From contig NC_065556.1 in assembly GCF_022605725.1 (NCBI RefSeq), positions 6,510,001 to 6,574,000 on the forward strand: a stretch of DNA of 64,000 bases, given 5' to 3'. Position numbers and translations under genes: made by a program. Below the pieces are notes generated by a model. It made no database searches and was not told the DNA's origin. It saw only the letters and a program-made list of their open reading frames with translations. Every line of letters starts with the position of its first letter. Positions within the stretch are counted from its first letter, which is position 1. Shown here piece by piece: positions 11,451-22,201 of this stretch. This DNA comes from Anthonomus grandis grandis. Taxonomy: Eukaryota; Arthropoda; Insecta; Coleoptera; Curculionidae.

Positions 11451-11848
11451 ACACTTTGCTTTTATATTAATTCCTATGTTGGCCAAACTAAACGACGAGC
11501 AAAAACATTTTGCAAAATTGAAATACTAAATGTGATGAGAAATGCAAAATTCTATACACAGCCTGGGCCATCAATTTTTGCAAACTGGAATGTATTTTGT
11601 AAAATTGTCCTTTAATTAACCTTTGACTAACAATAGGATGCACCCAGTACTTTTTTTTACGTTGTTTGCTGGCGTTATTACGCAATAGCAGAGCTACTAC
11701 ACAAGTGGTTTCAACAAAATCCATTTCGAAAATACACTAATATTGCGATTTAATACTCGCTGTGCGCGCCCAAATTTTTTGTACTCGAAAATATTTGCGA
11801 TTGCGACTAGAAGTCGCACAACAATAAATCGCCAGTGCGCGCTTAGCC
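11330..11848. repeat. Inverted duplication of the element's left end forming the Harbinger-1 right end
   Basis: On the plus strand 11350-11400 encodes a MADF start (LDTERIIVEVEKRPALR). It is joined abruptly to a BESS region (from ~11433) that copies 10060-9918 in reverse. Then on the minus strand 11724 downward repeats transposase exon 1 (MDFVETTCVVALLLRNN...YWVHPIVSQRLIKG), followed by the TIR. The right terminus thus carries left-end genes flipped, with a deletion in the MADF part. Confidence 0.8.
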
Positions 11849-11851
11849 TAA

Positions 11852-12159
11852 GTAAATATTTCTAGTAGTCTTAAATCATTGTTGTAAATTATATGTGTGT
11901 AATAAATCAGTTGACTATTTTTATGTATTCAGTGTTTTAGTCTTGCACCCAAACGAACAGTAAAAACGCTACAGTAATAATGAAAAATATCCAGCAAATA
12001 AAACTAACGAACCAAAGAAAATTATTTCTAAGAAACATATTATATGGTTAAAATAAAGATTTTAATAAATAGTTAAACCAAGGAGGAAACTTTGCACTCC
12101 TAAAATCTTTTTTGAGGAACAAATAACAATCAATAGAATATACGATTTCATATCATTGA
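11852..12159. other. Spacer between the two Harbinger elements, holds a dispersed repeat
   Basis: No coding sequence seen. 11890-11985 resembles 63130-63225: both contain a CAGTTGAC core and end in GTAAAAACGCTACA followed by T/A-rich sequence. Confidence 0.45.
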
Positions 12160-12260
12160 GTGCTATATCACACTAGGCAACTTGGTCGTGCAACCAAGTC
12201 GGGCAACCATAAGCGATTTTGGATTTAAAGAGAAAGAGTTGTTTCACTTTCAGTGTCAAG

Positions 12261-12545
12261 ATGTACGTTGAAGAGGTAGCTGTGTTATTATACGTGAGGC
12301 GACGGAAAAAACTGCAAACAAAGAATCTGGACTCATCCTTTTGTTACATCTCGTTTAATTTCCGGAGTATTTCACACGTTATATGATGACTTAAGAAAGT
12401 ATCCTGCGAAATTCTTTAATTATATTAGAATGTCGGTATCGTCATTTGATAAGTTATTAGCTTTGTGCAAGGAAGACCTAACAAAACAGGACACGATACT
12501 GCGAAAGTCTATACGGCCTGAAGAAAAGCTTTTTGTAACTTTAAG
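12261..12545 (+). pseudogene. Harbinger-2 transposase exon 1, single frameshift
   Basis: ATG at 12261 gives MYVEEVAVLLYVRRRKKLQ. At about 12322-12328 the frame shifts by one base; after that the expected WTHPFVTSRLISGVFHTLYD and FNYIRMSVSSFDKLL follow in another frame. The exon ends at a GTAAGT donor (GT from 12546), and its last two bases complete an Arg codon with exon 2 at 22202. The single shift is the only lesion I found in this exon. Confidence 0.75.
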
Positions 12546-12929
12546 GTAAGTGTATACATAGATATAAATATACAGAATCTCTAGAATTCAAAACTGTTTG
12601 GAATTTTTAAAAGTTTATAAATATTTATGACAGTATTTGAATAATCAGTGACATAAATAACTTTTATGTAACTCATCAATCTTATATCTCCACGGTTGAT
12701 GACATCCTCATGTTATTTATTTTTATCTTGGACGAACAATTTAAGTAGGTATCAATTATATGCTTCTCTGAGTTCTTTTCGCTTTAACTACGAATACAAT
12801 AAAAAACTAGAAGAATATACTTTTACAGTAACATCTTTATTCAAAAATTCTAAATATCAAAAGGTTTGGTTAAATTAGTTAAGTAAAAAATCAAATAATT
12901 AGGCAATGTACATGATTGAAGCAACACTA

Positions 12930-13352
12930 AAGATTAAAAAGTTCTATCATACTCTCAGAATGACTTGAGTATGAACCAGCTTGTGATATGTCTGATTAAG
13001 AGTGAATAGAATCGGTAGGAGATAAGAGCGGCTGAGTAAACTGAGTTTGATGATGACCTGATTGGTAGCCATGCGGTATTGAGGGCTTTTGATATAACGG
13101 TTGTGAGGCTTATTGACTTGTCATTTGTTGGACTGATGGCGAATCTGTCGGTAATGTTGAGGTTGTAGTCGAGCGCTGTTGGAAACTTTGGTGTCTTTGA
13201 TAGCTTTAATGTAATGTTGTTGGCCATTGATTAGTTGATTGAGAATTGGACTGAGTTAAGTACCCGTAATCATATGTCTTCAAAATATTATTGTGTTGAA
13301 AGCTAGAATTTCTGTATTTATTCTCTGTAGCTTCATTTCAAATCGTTAATAT
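12930..13352 (-). pseudogene. 3' part of the Harbinger-2 MADF/BESS exon 2, cut off by the LTR insertion
   Basis: The minus-strand continuation of the exon at 21554-21990 beyond the LTR target ATAT. The frame meets a TGA about five codons past the junction. Further along are Gln/Tyr/Pro-rich stretches and an end resembling the Harbinger-1 partner tail (SHSESMIELFNL against SSRDYDSELYDL), but in shifted frames. Confidence 0.55.
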
Positions 13353-14053
13353 TGTCACACCGGGGGTTGGCCCGGTCTAGGACAAGGCCGTGTGACGGTT
13401 ACATACATTGTATGTAACTGGGACCTTAAGGTACGCTTTAGCATTGAAACAAAATATAGTTTACTAAATACCTTGTATTGACAGCAAAATATAATTATAA
13501 CGATTTAAGTAGAGTTACCCAAATAAAAGAGCTAATTTGACAAGAGATAAACTAAGATCGACATAACAGGATTAATAATTTAAGTACATGGGAATATGTA
13601 GCGAATTCTATAATTAAAGTGAAAGTAATGTTACGTAACTTAATAAAGTGACAATAATTGTGATCTTCTTCGATATGATAAAATGTTGTACTTACATTAT
13701 TATTATTCTTGGAGCAAACATTTCACAAAGCTTTTCCGCACTGCTTTCGATTACCTCTTCTTGCCCGAGACCCGGTCGTAACTCTGCCAAATTTCGTTCG
13801 TCGTACCCTGGTGTTAATTTTCTTTGTCAGCAGAATTTCCGGTTTTTTCCAAACCATCTTTCTGTCGACAAAGTACTTTTGCAATCTTTTTACGATGGAA
13901 ATGACTTGGTTATTTCATCATGCAATCAGGAAATTGTTACTTACACAATTTGTGGGTAAATGACCTGGTATACCGAACGAATATTTTTAAGTGATTTTTA
14001 TATTAATAAAATAAAATTTAAAATGTTTTTTAATGAATTATCTTCGTTTGACA
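13353..14053 (-). repeat. 3' LTR (left copy)
   Basis: 701 bp, TG...CA ends. The ORFs inside (13648-13963) recur in the other LTR at the same offset and look like chance frames. Confidence 0.92.
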
Positions 14054-15771
14054 TATCCCCCGGGCATAGAAAAGCTGGCCTCCAGCTTTATTGTTAACAA
14101 TCGAAATCATGATCGAAGAAGACCCAGAAGAAAAAAAAATTTACAATTAGTAAGATCAGAACAACGATGTACCTAAATAACGTATAATTAATTAGAGCTG
14201 AACCCTTATTATTCATTAAATTTTAACTACAATTAATGTAACTATCGCTTTTGATGTCCACATTTTTTAATACTACGTAGTCTCTGAACACAAAATGTCT
14301 TCAGCATCCGGGTCCGGTCGCCGGGTAAGGTGGCGACGTTCATAGCGTTGTCGCCTGCCCCTCGTCTGGGACGCCTACAGGTTTGACGCCTCCATGTGTC
14401 GTCCTAGGACACCTTCACCCATGTATGTCTGACTCCTCTTCTGGAACGCCTACGGGTTTGACGCCTCCATTCGTCCGTTGGCAACCCTTGCGACATCACA
14501 TGACACCCCCTTGTATGCCTGACTTCTCCCTTGTTTTGTACCAGTCCTTCAACGCCGTCGGTTTCCTGGAACCTGTAGACAGAGACTCCTTCATTGCAAC
14601 TGCTGTGGCGTGACAAAACTTTTGGTTTTTGTTTTGTCCCTTCTTGACCATTTCCAGTGAGCTATCCCATAAGCTTACTGTGTTTTATGGATGGCCCCTG
14701 CCGTATCTTCAGCTGAATCCATGATTCGTAATGTTGGCATCCCCTACTGGAGATCATAGGTTGAACACTTCAACCCGCTGCTGGTAGCGTCGTGAGTTCG
14801 GGCAAGTTTGGACTTTGACCATTGGCGCAGTGGTAACTTAGCTTGTCCTGGGATGGCCATGGCTCTGGCATCACCCTGTCTGCGATTGGGATGGTCAGGA
14901 CTGACAACAAGGCAGTGCGCGGATGTGGGGTGTTCCTGTTTGGCTCTGGTTCTGGTTCCATCGGCTACTTTCTGTGGTTCTGGTAGGAGCGTACCCTTAT
15001 TTTCTGTTCAGGTCGAATTTGTACGTGTGGCATCTCATGGTATGTTTATATGTAAAGAAAGAACAAAGTGTAAGTATGTGCTATTATATGGTGCTTAATG
15101 GTTTTATATTTAATCATTTTGATTTCATGTTAAATCTTTATATTATATCTTGAGAAATTGTTGACTTCCTCGCAATTTTTGTATTATATATTTTAGGATA
15201 ATTTGACTCATAATCAAATTTTATTAATTTTCCTTTGTCTCAGATCTTTTGAAGTTTCTTGTATTTCGAGTTTAGATAACAAAGTGTTTTATTTATAGAA
15301 AACCCAAAAAAAATATATTTTTTATTCATTAATTGTTTATCCCCTCTCTTCTAAATAACTTTTATTTATGTATGTCTTTTTAACTTTTATAGATTATTAA
15401 TTAGACCCTTTCTTTTACATTATTTTTAATAATATGTTTTCTTTTTAGCTTCTACTTAAATATTTATGTGCCTTAGGCTCGCTGTCCCTCGCCTACCGGC
15501 GATATATTTATAATATTTCCCCATTATCATCTCATTTCAATATATATTATTATTTCAATAAATTTCATTTCGAATATGTATATACGCGCGTAAATCAAAA
15601 TTATTTATACGTTTTCTGATGTGATTTGCAAATTACTATGATATTTATCCTTAAATTGTTTAGATTGTCATGACTACAATTAAGGCTTAAATAACATGGT
15701 GAAATGTATCATCTTCAGAGGGGCCCCAGTATATACTAACTATATGCAAGCTTGCGTAAAATAATAAGTAA
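14054..15771 (-). other. Noncoding 3' region of the LTR element, includes a GC-rich repeat block
   Basis: Next to the LTR the minus strand reads CCCGGGGGATA, a candidate polypurine tract. 14330-14640 is unusually GC-rich and contains two imperfect copies of a unit with GACGCCTACAGGTTTGACGC and TTTGACGCCTCCAT, about 80-95 bp apart. Short open frames here show no family resemblance. 15100-15770 is AT-rich. Confidence 0.5.
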
Positions 15772-17923
15772 TTATTCTATTTCGATGCGTTCTATACTAG
15801 CATCTACTTTTTTACCAGGGGACAGTGATAAAAGGCTAGCACTATTTTTTATATCTAGCCGGAACCTTGACATGGCGTTTGGTTCGACGCTCGGTTCGGG
15901 GTCATTGCCTGGGTCGGGGATTGGGTATAATATTGTTTCGTCAAATGTTTTTGCATTTCTAATGGACATGGGATTTTGGGTTGTAGTTGAATTTTTTGGT
16001 TTGTTTTTGAAGTATCTGAGCGTTATATATAAAATATAAGTAAATAAGAATAGAAGGTAAAGTAAACATGAAGTGGAAATTATTATATAGAGAGCCTCGT
16101 GATTAACACTTGTTGAGGAGCTTTTTTCATGACAGTCTATTTCTCCACGTATTTGTGGAACTGCCGCTACTATTGCTATTCTATTTTGTTTAATTAGGAT
16201 GTATGCTACCAAGATTGAAATGGTTATGTTCCAAATTAGAAAAAATGAGTCCCCGTGAAAGCTATGTGTATCACCATAAGTGATTACATTTGGATAGTTT
16301 TTCTCTACTGATTTTAGAATGTTTTTTAAGGTGTTATCGCTGGATGTGAGGTTAAGATGGGGTATCTCTAGTGTCCAATTTGTATTTAGGCATTCGGAAA
16401 TGTTTTTGTAGAGTGGTGGGGTACTAATAATGTTGGGATTGAGGATATAGGAATTTAGATTTGACCAGGTTGCAGGTATTATGTGGGTTACTATTGCATT
16501 GGTAGTGATGTTTTCTGGACAAGGGAAATTTTCAGGTATAATAACTGCATTGCCTACGCTGAGGTGGCATTTGCATGGGAGGAAAATTTTGATAGAGCCT
16601 TGACGTGCTAATGTCGTGTCTAATTTCTGAGGCTTACTTTTATCACAAGAGATGGTCATGTCCTGTTTCGGGTGGGTAATGACATAAGTTTCGTCTTTAA
16701 TTTCGGATATTGTCATCGATGTTGCTGAGTGGCAGTCCATTGGGCAGTATTGGCTTAATTCTTTTACTGTTGCCCCTTGATATAGGATTTTCGCACATTC
16801 AGGCCCTTGTAGGATGTCTGCTGAGAATCTGGGTAAATGGCATAATTTATTTTGGTATGGCTTACATTCATGTAGGCCTGTCCCCGATATTTGTCTTAAG
16901 TCGCCCTCGTTATTTCCGTTTTTGGACACTGCAATGTATAGCGGTTGGTGGCGTATAATACAGGTCTGGTTATACCAAGCAAAGGGTGTGGTTATTAACT
17001 CTAGTAGTTGCCAATTTCTGTTTTTCTTAATTATTGGCATTTTTTATGTGAACATATATACTTGATTTTGTAAAGGAACAGTCACATATGGGCATTTCGA
17101 AGTATGCTGCTAGTTCAGATATAGGGATGGCCAGTCCTTGTTCTGAATTTGCGATTTTTGACTCGAAATTCTCCAGATCCTTTTTTAGGACTTGCGGGTT
17201 GACAATTTCCGCCGGTATTTTATGGTGTCTACATGAATTTACGATAGCTTGTCTCCTGAGAGTCCTTACTAGTAATACCATCCTTTTTAGGTTTAGATAT
17301 CCGTTATAGAGGTTTGTCATTATTAGTAATTCCTGTTCGTTTGTCGTGTTTGCCACCTTATTTTCCAGTTGTTTAGTGAACCTCTCTATGCTCTTTATCC
17401 TTAGCTCCGTGTCCGAGAACGTTGCTGCGACTAATTTCTCATAGTCTTGAAAGTGTTTGGAGTTTTCGCTCATTTGTTTTACGGTATCGGACAGTCCTTG
17501 TGACATTGTGTCTAGCCTTTTCCTGATCTCGTCATCTGAGTTTTCGACCATATTTAGTTTTTGCAATGTTGCCACTCCGCAACACCATGATAATCCTGAG
17601 CCTATAAAGTCTAGAGACCTCTTCTCTCTCTTAGATGGTTCGTTGTTTCTTAGTGGTGCTATGCCCCAGTGTTCGTTAAGTAAAGTTAATTCTTTGAAGA
17701 ATGCTTTATTTAGTCCATTTATACTATTTATTACGAAGCATTCGTTCGTTTGCAATTGGCTGCATTTGAGATTTCCTACATCCATCGTGTGGTCATCGGT
17801 ATCCTCGGTCCATTCCGTTTCATATGTCAATGGTACTGTAGCTTCATAGATTCTTGTCGCTGGGAGTGGTTTCCAATAAGCTCCCGAGCTTACCTCAACT
17901 CTGTAATCTTGTTCTTCCTTCAT
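15772..17923 (-). pseudogene. env: Envelope glycoprotein, baculovirus-F-like, broken by one frameshift
   Basis: Two open frames cover the gene: 17923-17027 (298 codons) and 17040-15772 (422 codons), in different frames. The first has a furin-type site REKR followed by SLDFIGSGLSWCCGV, the arrangement of baculovirus F and errantivirus Env proteins. A helical region follows. The second has several Asn-glycosylation sites, hydrophobic segments near LIWNITISILVAYILI and YIIISTSCLLYLLFLFTYIL (likely the membrane anchor), and a cytoplasmic tail. The break is one extra A in an A-run at about 17036-17041. I see no signal peptide at the first ATG; a TAG lies just upstream in frame, so the true 5' end may be a spliced exon. 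Confidence 0.85.
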
Positions 17924-17939
17924 GTTCTGCGCCTAATTT

Positions 17940-18961
17940 AGCACCATAGTGATTAACCTAATAATAGCATTAAAATATTTTTTTTTTTTAAAAATAGTGT
18001 TCTTTATATATCCTACCATTCTAAAGGATTTATAAAGTAATTTATTATAGCCTATGTCGTCCGTATTATCTCAAATTAACTTGTAAGGTATTTTGGCGTT
18101 ACATTACATTTTGTACTCTATGTATATTTGTTTCTTTACGTATCTAAACTAATCAATATTTATCTACTTATTTAAAGTTAATTTAATATACCTATTGATT
18201 ACTTTGAGTTTATTATACTTAGTATATATTTACGTTTATATATATACGTATTTAATTTCTTTATTTATTTATTTTATTTAAAATATGAATGTTATCCCTT
18301 TGTCTATGAATTAACCTATATATTAGTTATATGTAGTAAACTTAGGAGTGAGTCAATATGGACCAGGTGTCCCACTCACATCAAACCTAATCTAACCGTA
18401 TGTACCAATACTATAATATTCATGCATATAATGAAATAATATTTCCCAAGCTATGAGCTTATCGTATTACATGAACTTTTCATCTATTTATATCTATATA
18501 TCCGTTATATATACCCCTTATACTTATTATATTAAACATTTAGCGTTTTTTGCTTTTATAACTATATATTGCTACGAATTAAAAATAAGCTATGCCGTCA
18601 GGAATTTCAGTGTGTAGGGTTTCGCTTTGTACACCTTAAGTTACTAATTAACCGACTATAGTCTTAGGTTCTTTAATTTGTAGTGATATGTTATTTTTGA
18701 TTATTTTGCATATTGTAATGCGGTCATGATATTTATGATTAGCATGATATTTATCTTAGATGCTAAAAATAATGTAATAAATAAGTTGAGTTGTATCTCC
18801 TGTTAACAGAATCCATTAAGAAAAGAAAAAAAAAAATGTTCGTATATATTTTGTAATATAGAACATGTACCGTAAAAAAAAGAATCTATAAGAGGTACTA
18901 TATATATAAATTTATATATGTCACGTATTTACATTACAGAGTTTTTCGATTTTTATGGCGA
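17940..18961 (-). other. Noncoding stretch between the pol remnant and env
   Basis: About 1 kb, very AT-rich, with scattered TATATA runs and no recognisable coding. It may have held pol 3' or splice signals. Confidence 0.4.
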
Positions 18962-20263
18962 TTATTGTACATTTGGGGTCGCGTCTGGGATCCAGGGGTC
19001 GTTATAAGGGAGTATTCTACTGACATGAACTATATCTCTTTTCGCGTTTTTATTTGAACCCTTTTGAATTTCGTAATCTACGTCTGAAGTCTTCTTAGTT
19101 ATATAGTATGGACCGAACCATTTTAAAAGTAGTTTTTCGCTTCTCCCCACTTTTCTTATAGGGGTGAATACTTTCACCTGGTCTCCTACGGCGTACTCTA
19201 TATGTCTATGTTTGGTGTCGTAGCGTAGTTTATCGATACCCTGCCTCCTCTGGATATTCTGCACTGCCAAATTCCTTAATAGTAGTGCTTTATCTCTTAT
19301 TTCACTACTGTCCTGGGGGTTGGGAGGCGGCATTAGGGTTGCTTCGATCGGTAGGATGGGTTCTCTGCCGTATACCAGCATAAAAGGCGAAAACCTTGTA
19401 GTGTTTTGTTTCGATGTATTGTAAGCAAATGTCACATGGGGTAAATACTGGTCCCAATTTGTTTGGTTGGTATTGGTATACATGGCAATCATATCCGCTA
19501 GAGTTTTATTGAGCCGTTCTGTTAGACCATTAGTCGAAGGGTGGTAAGCGGTCGTGAACTGACTAGCTGTGCCCATTCTTTTTAAAAGTTCTCGTACTAA
19601 TTCTGACTGGAAAACTTTACCCCTGTCGCTTAATAAATGCTTTGGTGCACCGTGTCGTGTTATTATTTTTTCTAGTATAAATCTGGCTACGGGCCCTGCT
19701 TTTCCGCTAGGGAGGGCCTCGGTTTCTGCCCAGCGTGTAGCATAGTCTGTTGCTACTATGATCATTGTTTTTCCGTTGCTGCTTTTTCTAAAAGGTCCTA
19801 GTAGGTTATTTTCTACAGGAATTACAGTTGTGTTCGTGGATTGCACTTCTTCTGAAGTCGTGTTTAGTGTTGATGTGTCTTGGACCAGTGTATCTTCTTG
19901 TGAGTCAAAATCTGGGTTTGGCTCTTGAAAATGTGTTATTTTGTTTGATTGTTTTAAATTTAAAATATCGTTTGATTTTGTAGATGTAGGTCTGGGTGTC
20001 GAGGATCTCGGTGTTTGGTTTAGTGTAGAACTGCTTTTTGTGTTACCTGTTTTGTGTAATGGCAAATCAAATGTAAATTGGCTACCACAAACTTTCGCTG
20101 AATTTGGTGGTGTCCTTTTTAATGACACTGCCGATGCAAATACATTAGCACTCGAGCTTTGGTGCTTGGGGTTAAATTCGGAAATATTTGAAAAATCTAA
20201 GGGACCTGGTTTTTCGACTTTATTCTTTGTTTTACTGCGGGTTACAATCCCGTCTTCGTTCAT
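18962..20263 (-). CDS. Gag-like N-terminus fused to integrase (deletion product)
   Basis: A single open frame of 433 codons. Residues 1-~150 (MNEDGIVTRSKTKNKVEKPG, then Ser/Thr/Pro-rich) resemble the low-complexity N-terminus of a gypsy Gag. From about residue 153 (NLLGPFRKSSNGKTMIIVAT) it is a retroviral integrase core with its acidic residues in VATDYATRW, LSDRGKVF and GLTERLNKTL. Then comes AYNTSKQNTTRFSPFMLVYG and a C-terminal GPY/F-type module (KWFGPYYITKK). The zinc-binding domain, RT, RNase H and protease are absent. The fusion is in frame, so an internal deletion kept the ORF open. It could make an unusual Gag-integrase protein; whether it does is unknown. Confidence 0.85.
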   Translation of the reverse strand: MNEDGIVTRSKTKNKVEKPGPLDFSNISEFNPKHQSSSANVFASAVSLKRTPPNSAKVCGSQFTFDLPLHKTGNTKSSSTLNQTPRSSTPRPTSTKSNDILNLKQSNKITHFQEPNPDFDSQEDTLVQDTSTLNTTSEEVQSTNTTVIPVENNLLGPFRKSSNGKTMIIVATDYATRWAETEALPSGKAGPVARFILEKIITRHGAPKHLLSDRGKVFQSELVRELLKRMGTASQFTTAYHPSTNGLTERLNKTLADMIAMYTNTNQTNWDQYLPHVTFAYNTSKQNTTRFSPFMLVYGREPILPIEATLMPPPNPQDSSEIRDKALLLRNLAVQNIQRRQGIDKLRYDTKHRHIEYAVGDQVKVFTPIRKVGRSEKLLLKWFGPYYITKKTSDVDYEIQKGSNKNAKRDIVHVSRILPYNDPWIPDATPNVQ

Positions 20264-20852
20264 TAGCGTTAACAGTATAACGATATTTATTTGTATTTTT
20301 TGTAAGTTTATTTGTAAGTTCTTTCTCTTTCGTTAATTTCCGAATAATTTTATGATATATTGCTCTGTTCGATTAATTTTGGATTGCACGGTTTCTTTAC
20401 TAATATTGCAACCCATTATTATTATTTAAAAAAAAATAAATAAATTATGAAATAAATAATAAATGGAATAATAAAATTCGCTGAATTAATTTAAAAAAAA
20501 CTTAAATTTAAAGTATCACCTATATTCACATATATTCGATATATCTACTGAAGTATGTCAAAAAAAATAATAAAATAAAATAGACCTTAATGTCGAAGAC
20601 CGCAATTATTGTATATTATTGTATTAAATTTTATATCTCTAAATTATTTTTTAAAATTATTAATTCTGTCATTTCCTCTTTATGTCGCAAATCAAAAATA
20701 AAAATAAAAGATCTTAATTAAATTTTTAATCATACTGTATAGAAAAGAAAATAAACTGTGCCTCCACTTTATGTCTAAACTGTATAGTAAAAAAAAAAAC
20801 TAACATGTCTCGCTTAAAAAAAAAAGGAAAAAGGGACGGCGCCTCCACCATA
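20264..20852 (-). other. 5' leader of the env-carrying element
   Basis: AT-rich sequence without coding. Directly inside the 5' LTR the minus strand reads TATGGTGGAGGCGCCGTCC, the place for a PBS. I could not match it to a tRNA with confidence. Confidence 0.45.
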
Positions 20853-21553
20853 TGTCGCACCGGGGGTTGGCCCGGTCTAGGACAAGGCCGTGTGACGGTT
20901 ACATACATTGTATGTAACTGGGACCTTAAGGTACGCTTTAGCATTGAAACAAAATATAGTTTACTAAATACCTTGTATTGACAGCAAAATATAATTATAA
21001 CGATTTAAGTAGAGTTACCCAAATAAAAGAGCTAATTTGACAAGAGATAAACTAAGATCGACATAACAGGATTAATAATTTAAGTACATGGGAATATGTA
21101 GCGAATTCTATAATTAAAGTGAAAGTAATGTTACGTAACTTAATAAAGTGACAATAATTGTGATCTTCTTCGATATGATAAAATGTTGTACTTACATTAT
21201 TATTATTCTTGGAGCAAACATTTCACAAAGCTTTTCCGCACTGCTTTCGATTACCTCTTCTTGCCCGAGACCCGGTCGTAACTCTGCCAAATTTCGTTCG
21301 TCGTACCCTGGTGTTAATTTTCTTTGTCAGCAGAATTTCCGGTTTTTTCCAAACCATCTTTCTGTCGACAAAGTACTTTTGCAATCTTTTTACGATGGAA
21401 ATGACTTGGTTATTTCATCATGCAATCAGGAAATTGTTACTTACACAATTTGTGGGTAAATGACCTGGTATACCGAACGAATATTTTTAAGTGATTTTTA
21501 TATTAATAAAATAAAATTTAAAATGTTTTTTAATGAATTATCTTCGTTTGACA
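20853..21553 (-). repeat. 5' LTR (right copy)
   Basis: 701 bp, matching 13353-14053 base for base except 20857 by eye. The transcription start should lie here because the element reads leftward. Confidence 0.92.
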
Positions 21554-21990
21554 ATATTTTAATCTTGGTTGCCATTTTCCTCTCCTCAAGTACCCTTTTT
21601 AAAGAGCCAAGAAGGGATAAGAGAAACATGCGATCCTTATCAAATTCTTCTTGTAACCGACGCTCGCGAGAATCTATGGATTTTTGTAGTGTTAGTATTA
21701 ACGGGTCATTTTCTATTTCGAGCTGCGTGCCTTATTTTCTTTTTATTGGTCTTTTTTCCGATCGATCAACTAACACTTCCCCACCTTCAGAAACCTGCTC
21801 CTGATCAACTTGCTCCTCTTGTTCTGGCGTTTCTCTAATAGCGGTAACTTTTTGTAGAAAGTGTAACTGCTTAAAATACAATTACTCGCTTTTTCGATCA
21901 GCTCCAGACCCAGACTTTTTTTGTTTTAATCTTCTCACTTCTCGAGTATAGCATGATCTCAAACCTTTCCATTTTTTTGCAGTGATTGAC
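21554..21990 (-). pseudogene. Harbinger-2 MADF/BESS exon 2, two stops, cut by the LTR element
   Basis: After an acceptor TTTTTTTTAG (AG at 21992-21991) the exon reads RSITAKKWKGLRSCYTREV and a Lys-rich stretch typical of the end of a MADF domain, then a linker, then a BESS-like motif (DKDRMFLLSLLGSLKRVLE). In-frame TAA codons occur after DRKSE and after RPIKRK; the first probably replaces a Trp. The exon runs into the LTR target site, and its 3' remainder lies at 13352 and below. Confidence 0.75.
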
Positions 21991-22201
21991 CTAAAAAAAA
22001 TTAGGAAAATTACATTATTAAAGATAATATTTAAAATTCTTTCTATTAAATACTACAAAACAAAGTTAATAAATGTGCCACCAAAAATATTAATCGACGT
22101 GCGCGAGCATTTTTTCAAACACGCCCTGATTTACCTTGTATTGAATTTGTTACATATTTTTGCCGTTCACTGTATATTCTAAAAATATATTTTATTTACA
22201 G

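Larger units (their letters stand above)
9275..11848. mobile_element. PIF/Harbinger DNA transposon (Harbinger-1), rearranged
   Basis: The inverted ends begin GGCTAAGCGCGCACTGGCGA and are flanked on both sides by TAA (9272-9274 and 11849-11851), the 3-bp TWA duplication expected of PIF/Harbinger. Inside are a transposase (+), a MADF/BESS partner exon (-), and a right end that is an inverted, deleted copy of the left end. The inverted match extends well past the TIR: about 9275-9450 matches 11640-11848, and 9918-10060 matches 11433-11575 in reverse. Confidence 0.9.
13353..21553 (-). mobile_element. Env-carrying Ty3/gypsy (errantivirus-like) element, internally deleted
   Basis: Two 701-bp direct repeats exactly 7500 bp apart begin TGTC and end GACA, flanked by ATAT on both sides (13349-13352 and 21554-21557). 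Reading on the minus strand: 5' LTR at right, leader, a Gag-integrase fusion ORF, about 1 kb of noncoding sequence, env, a 1.7-kb 3' region, then the 3' LTR at left. Protease, RT and RNase H are missing. By eye the LTRs differ at one base (13357 A, 20857 G), so insertion was recent and the deleted copy probably moved using proteins supplied in trans. Confidence 0.92.

Noticed and set aside
13648..13963. Two overlapping ORFs in the left LTR, repeated at 21148-21463
   Set aside because: They recur only because the LTRs are identical; no protein family resemblance, and they run against the element's direction.
14383..15153. GC-rich ORFs with Thr/Pro repeats
   Set aside because: Frames across an imperfect tandem repeat in the LTR element's noncoding region, on both strands equally; no motifs.
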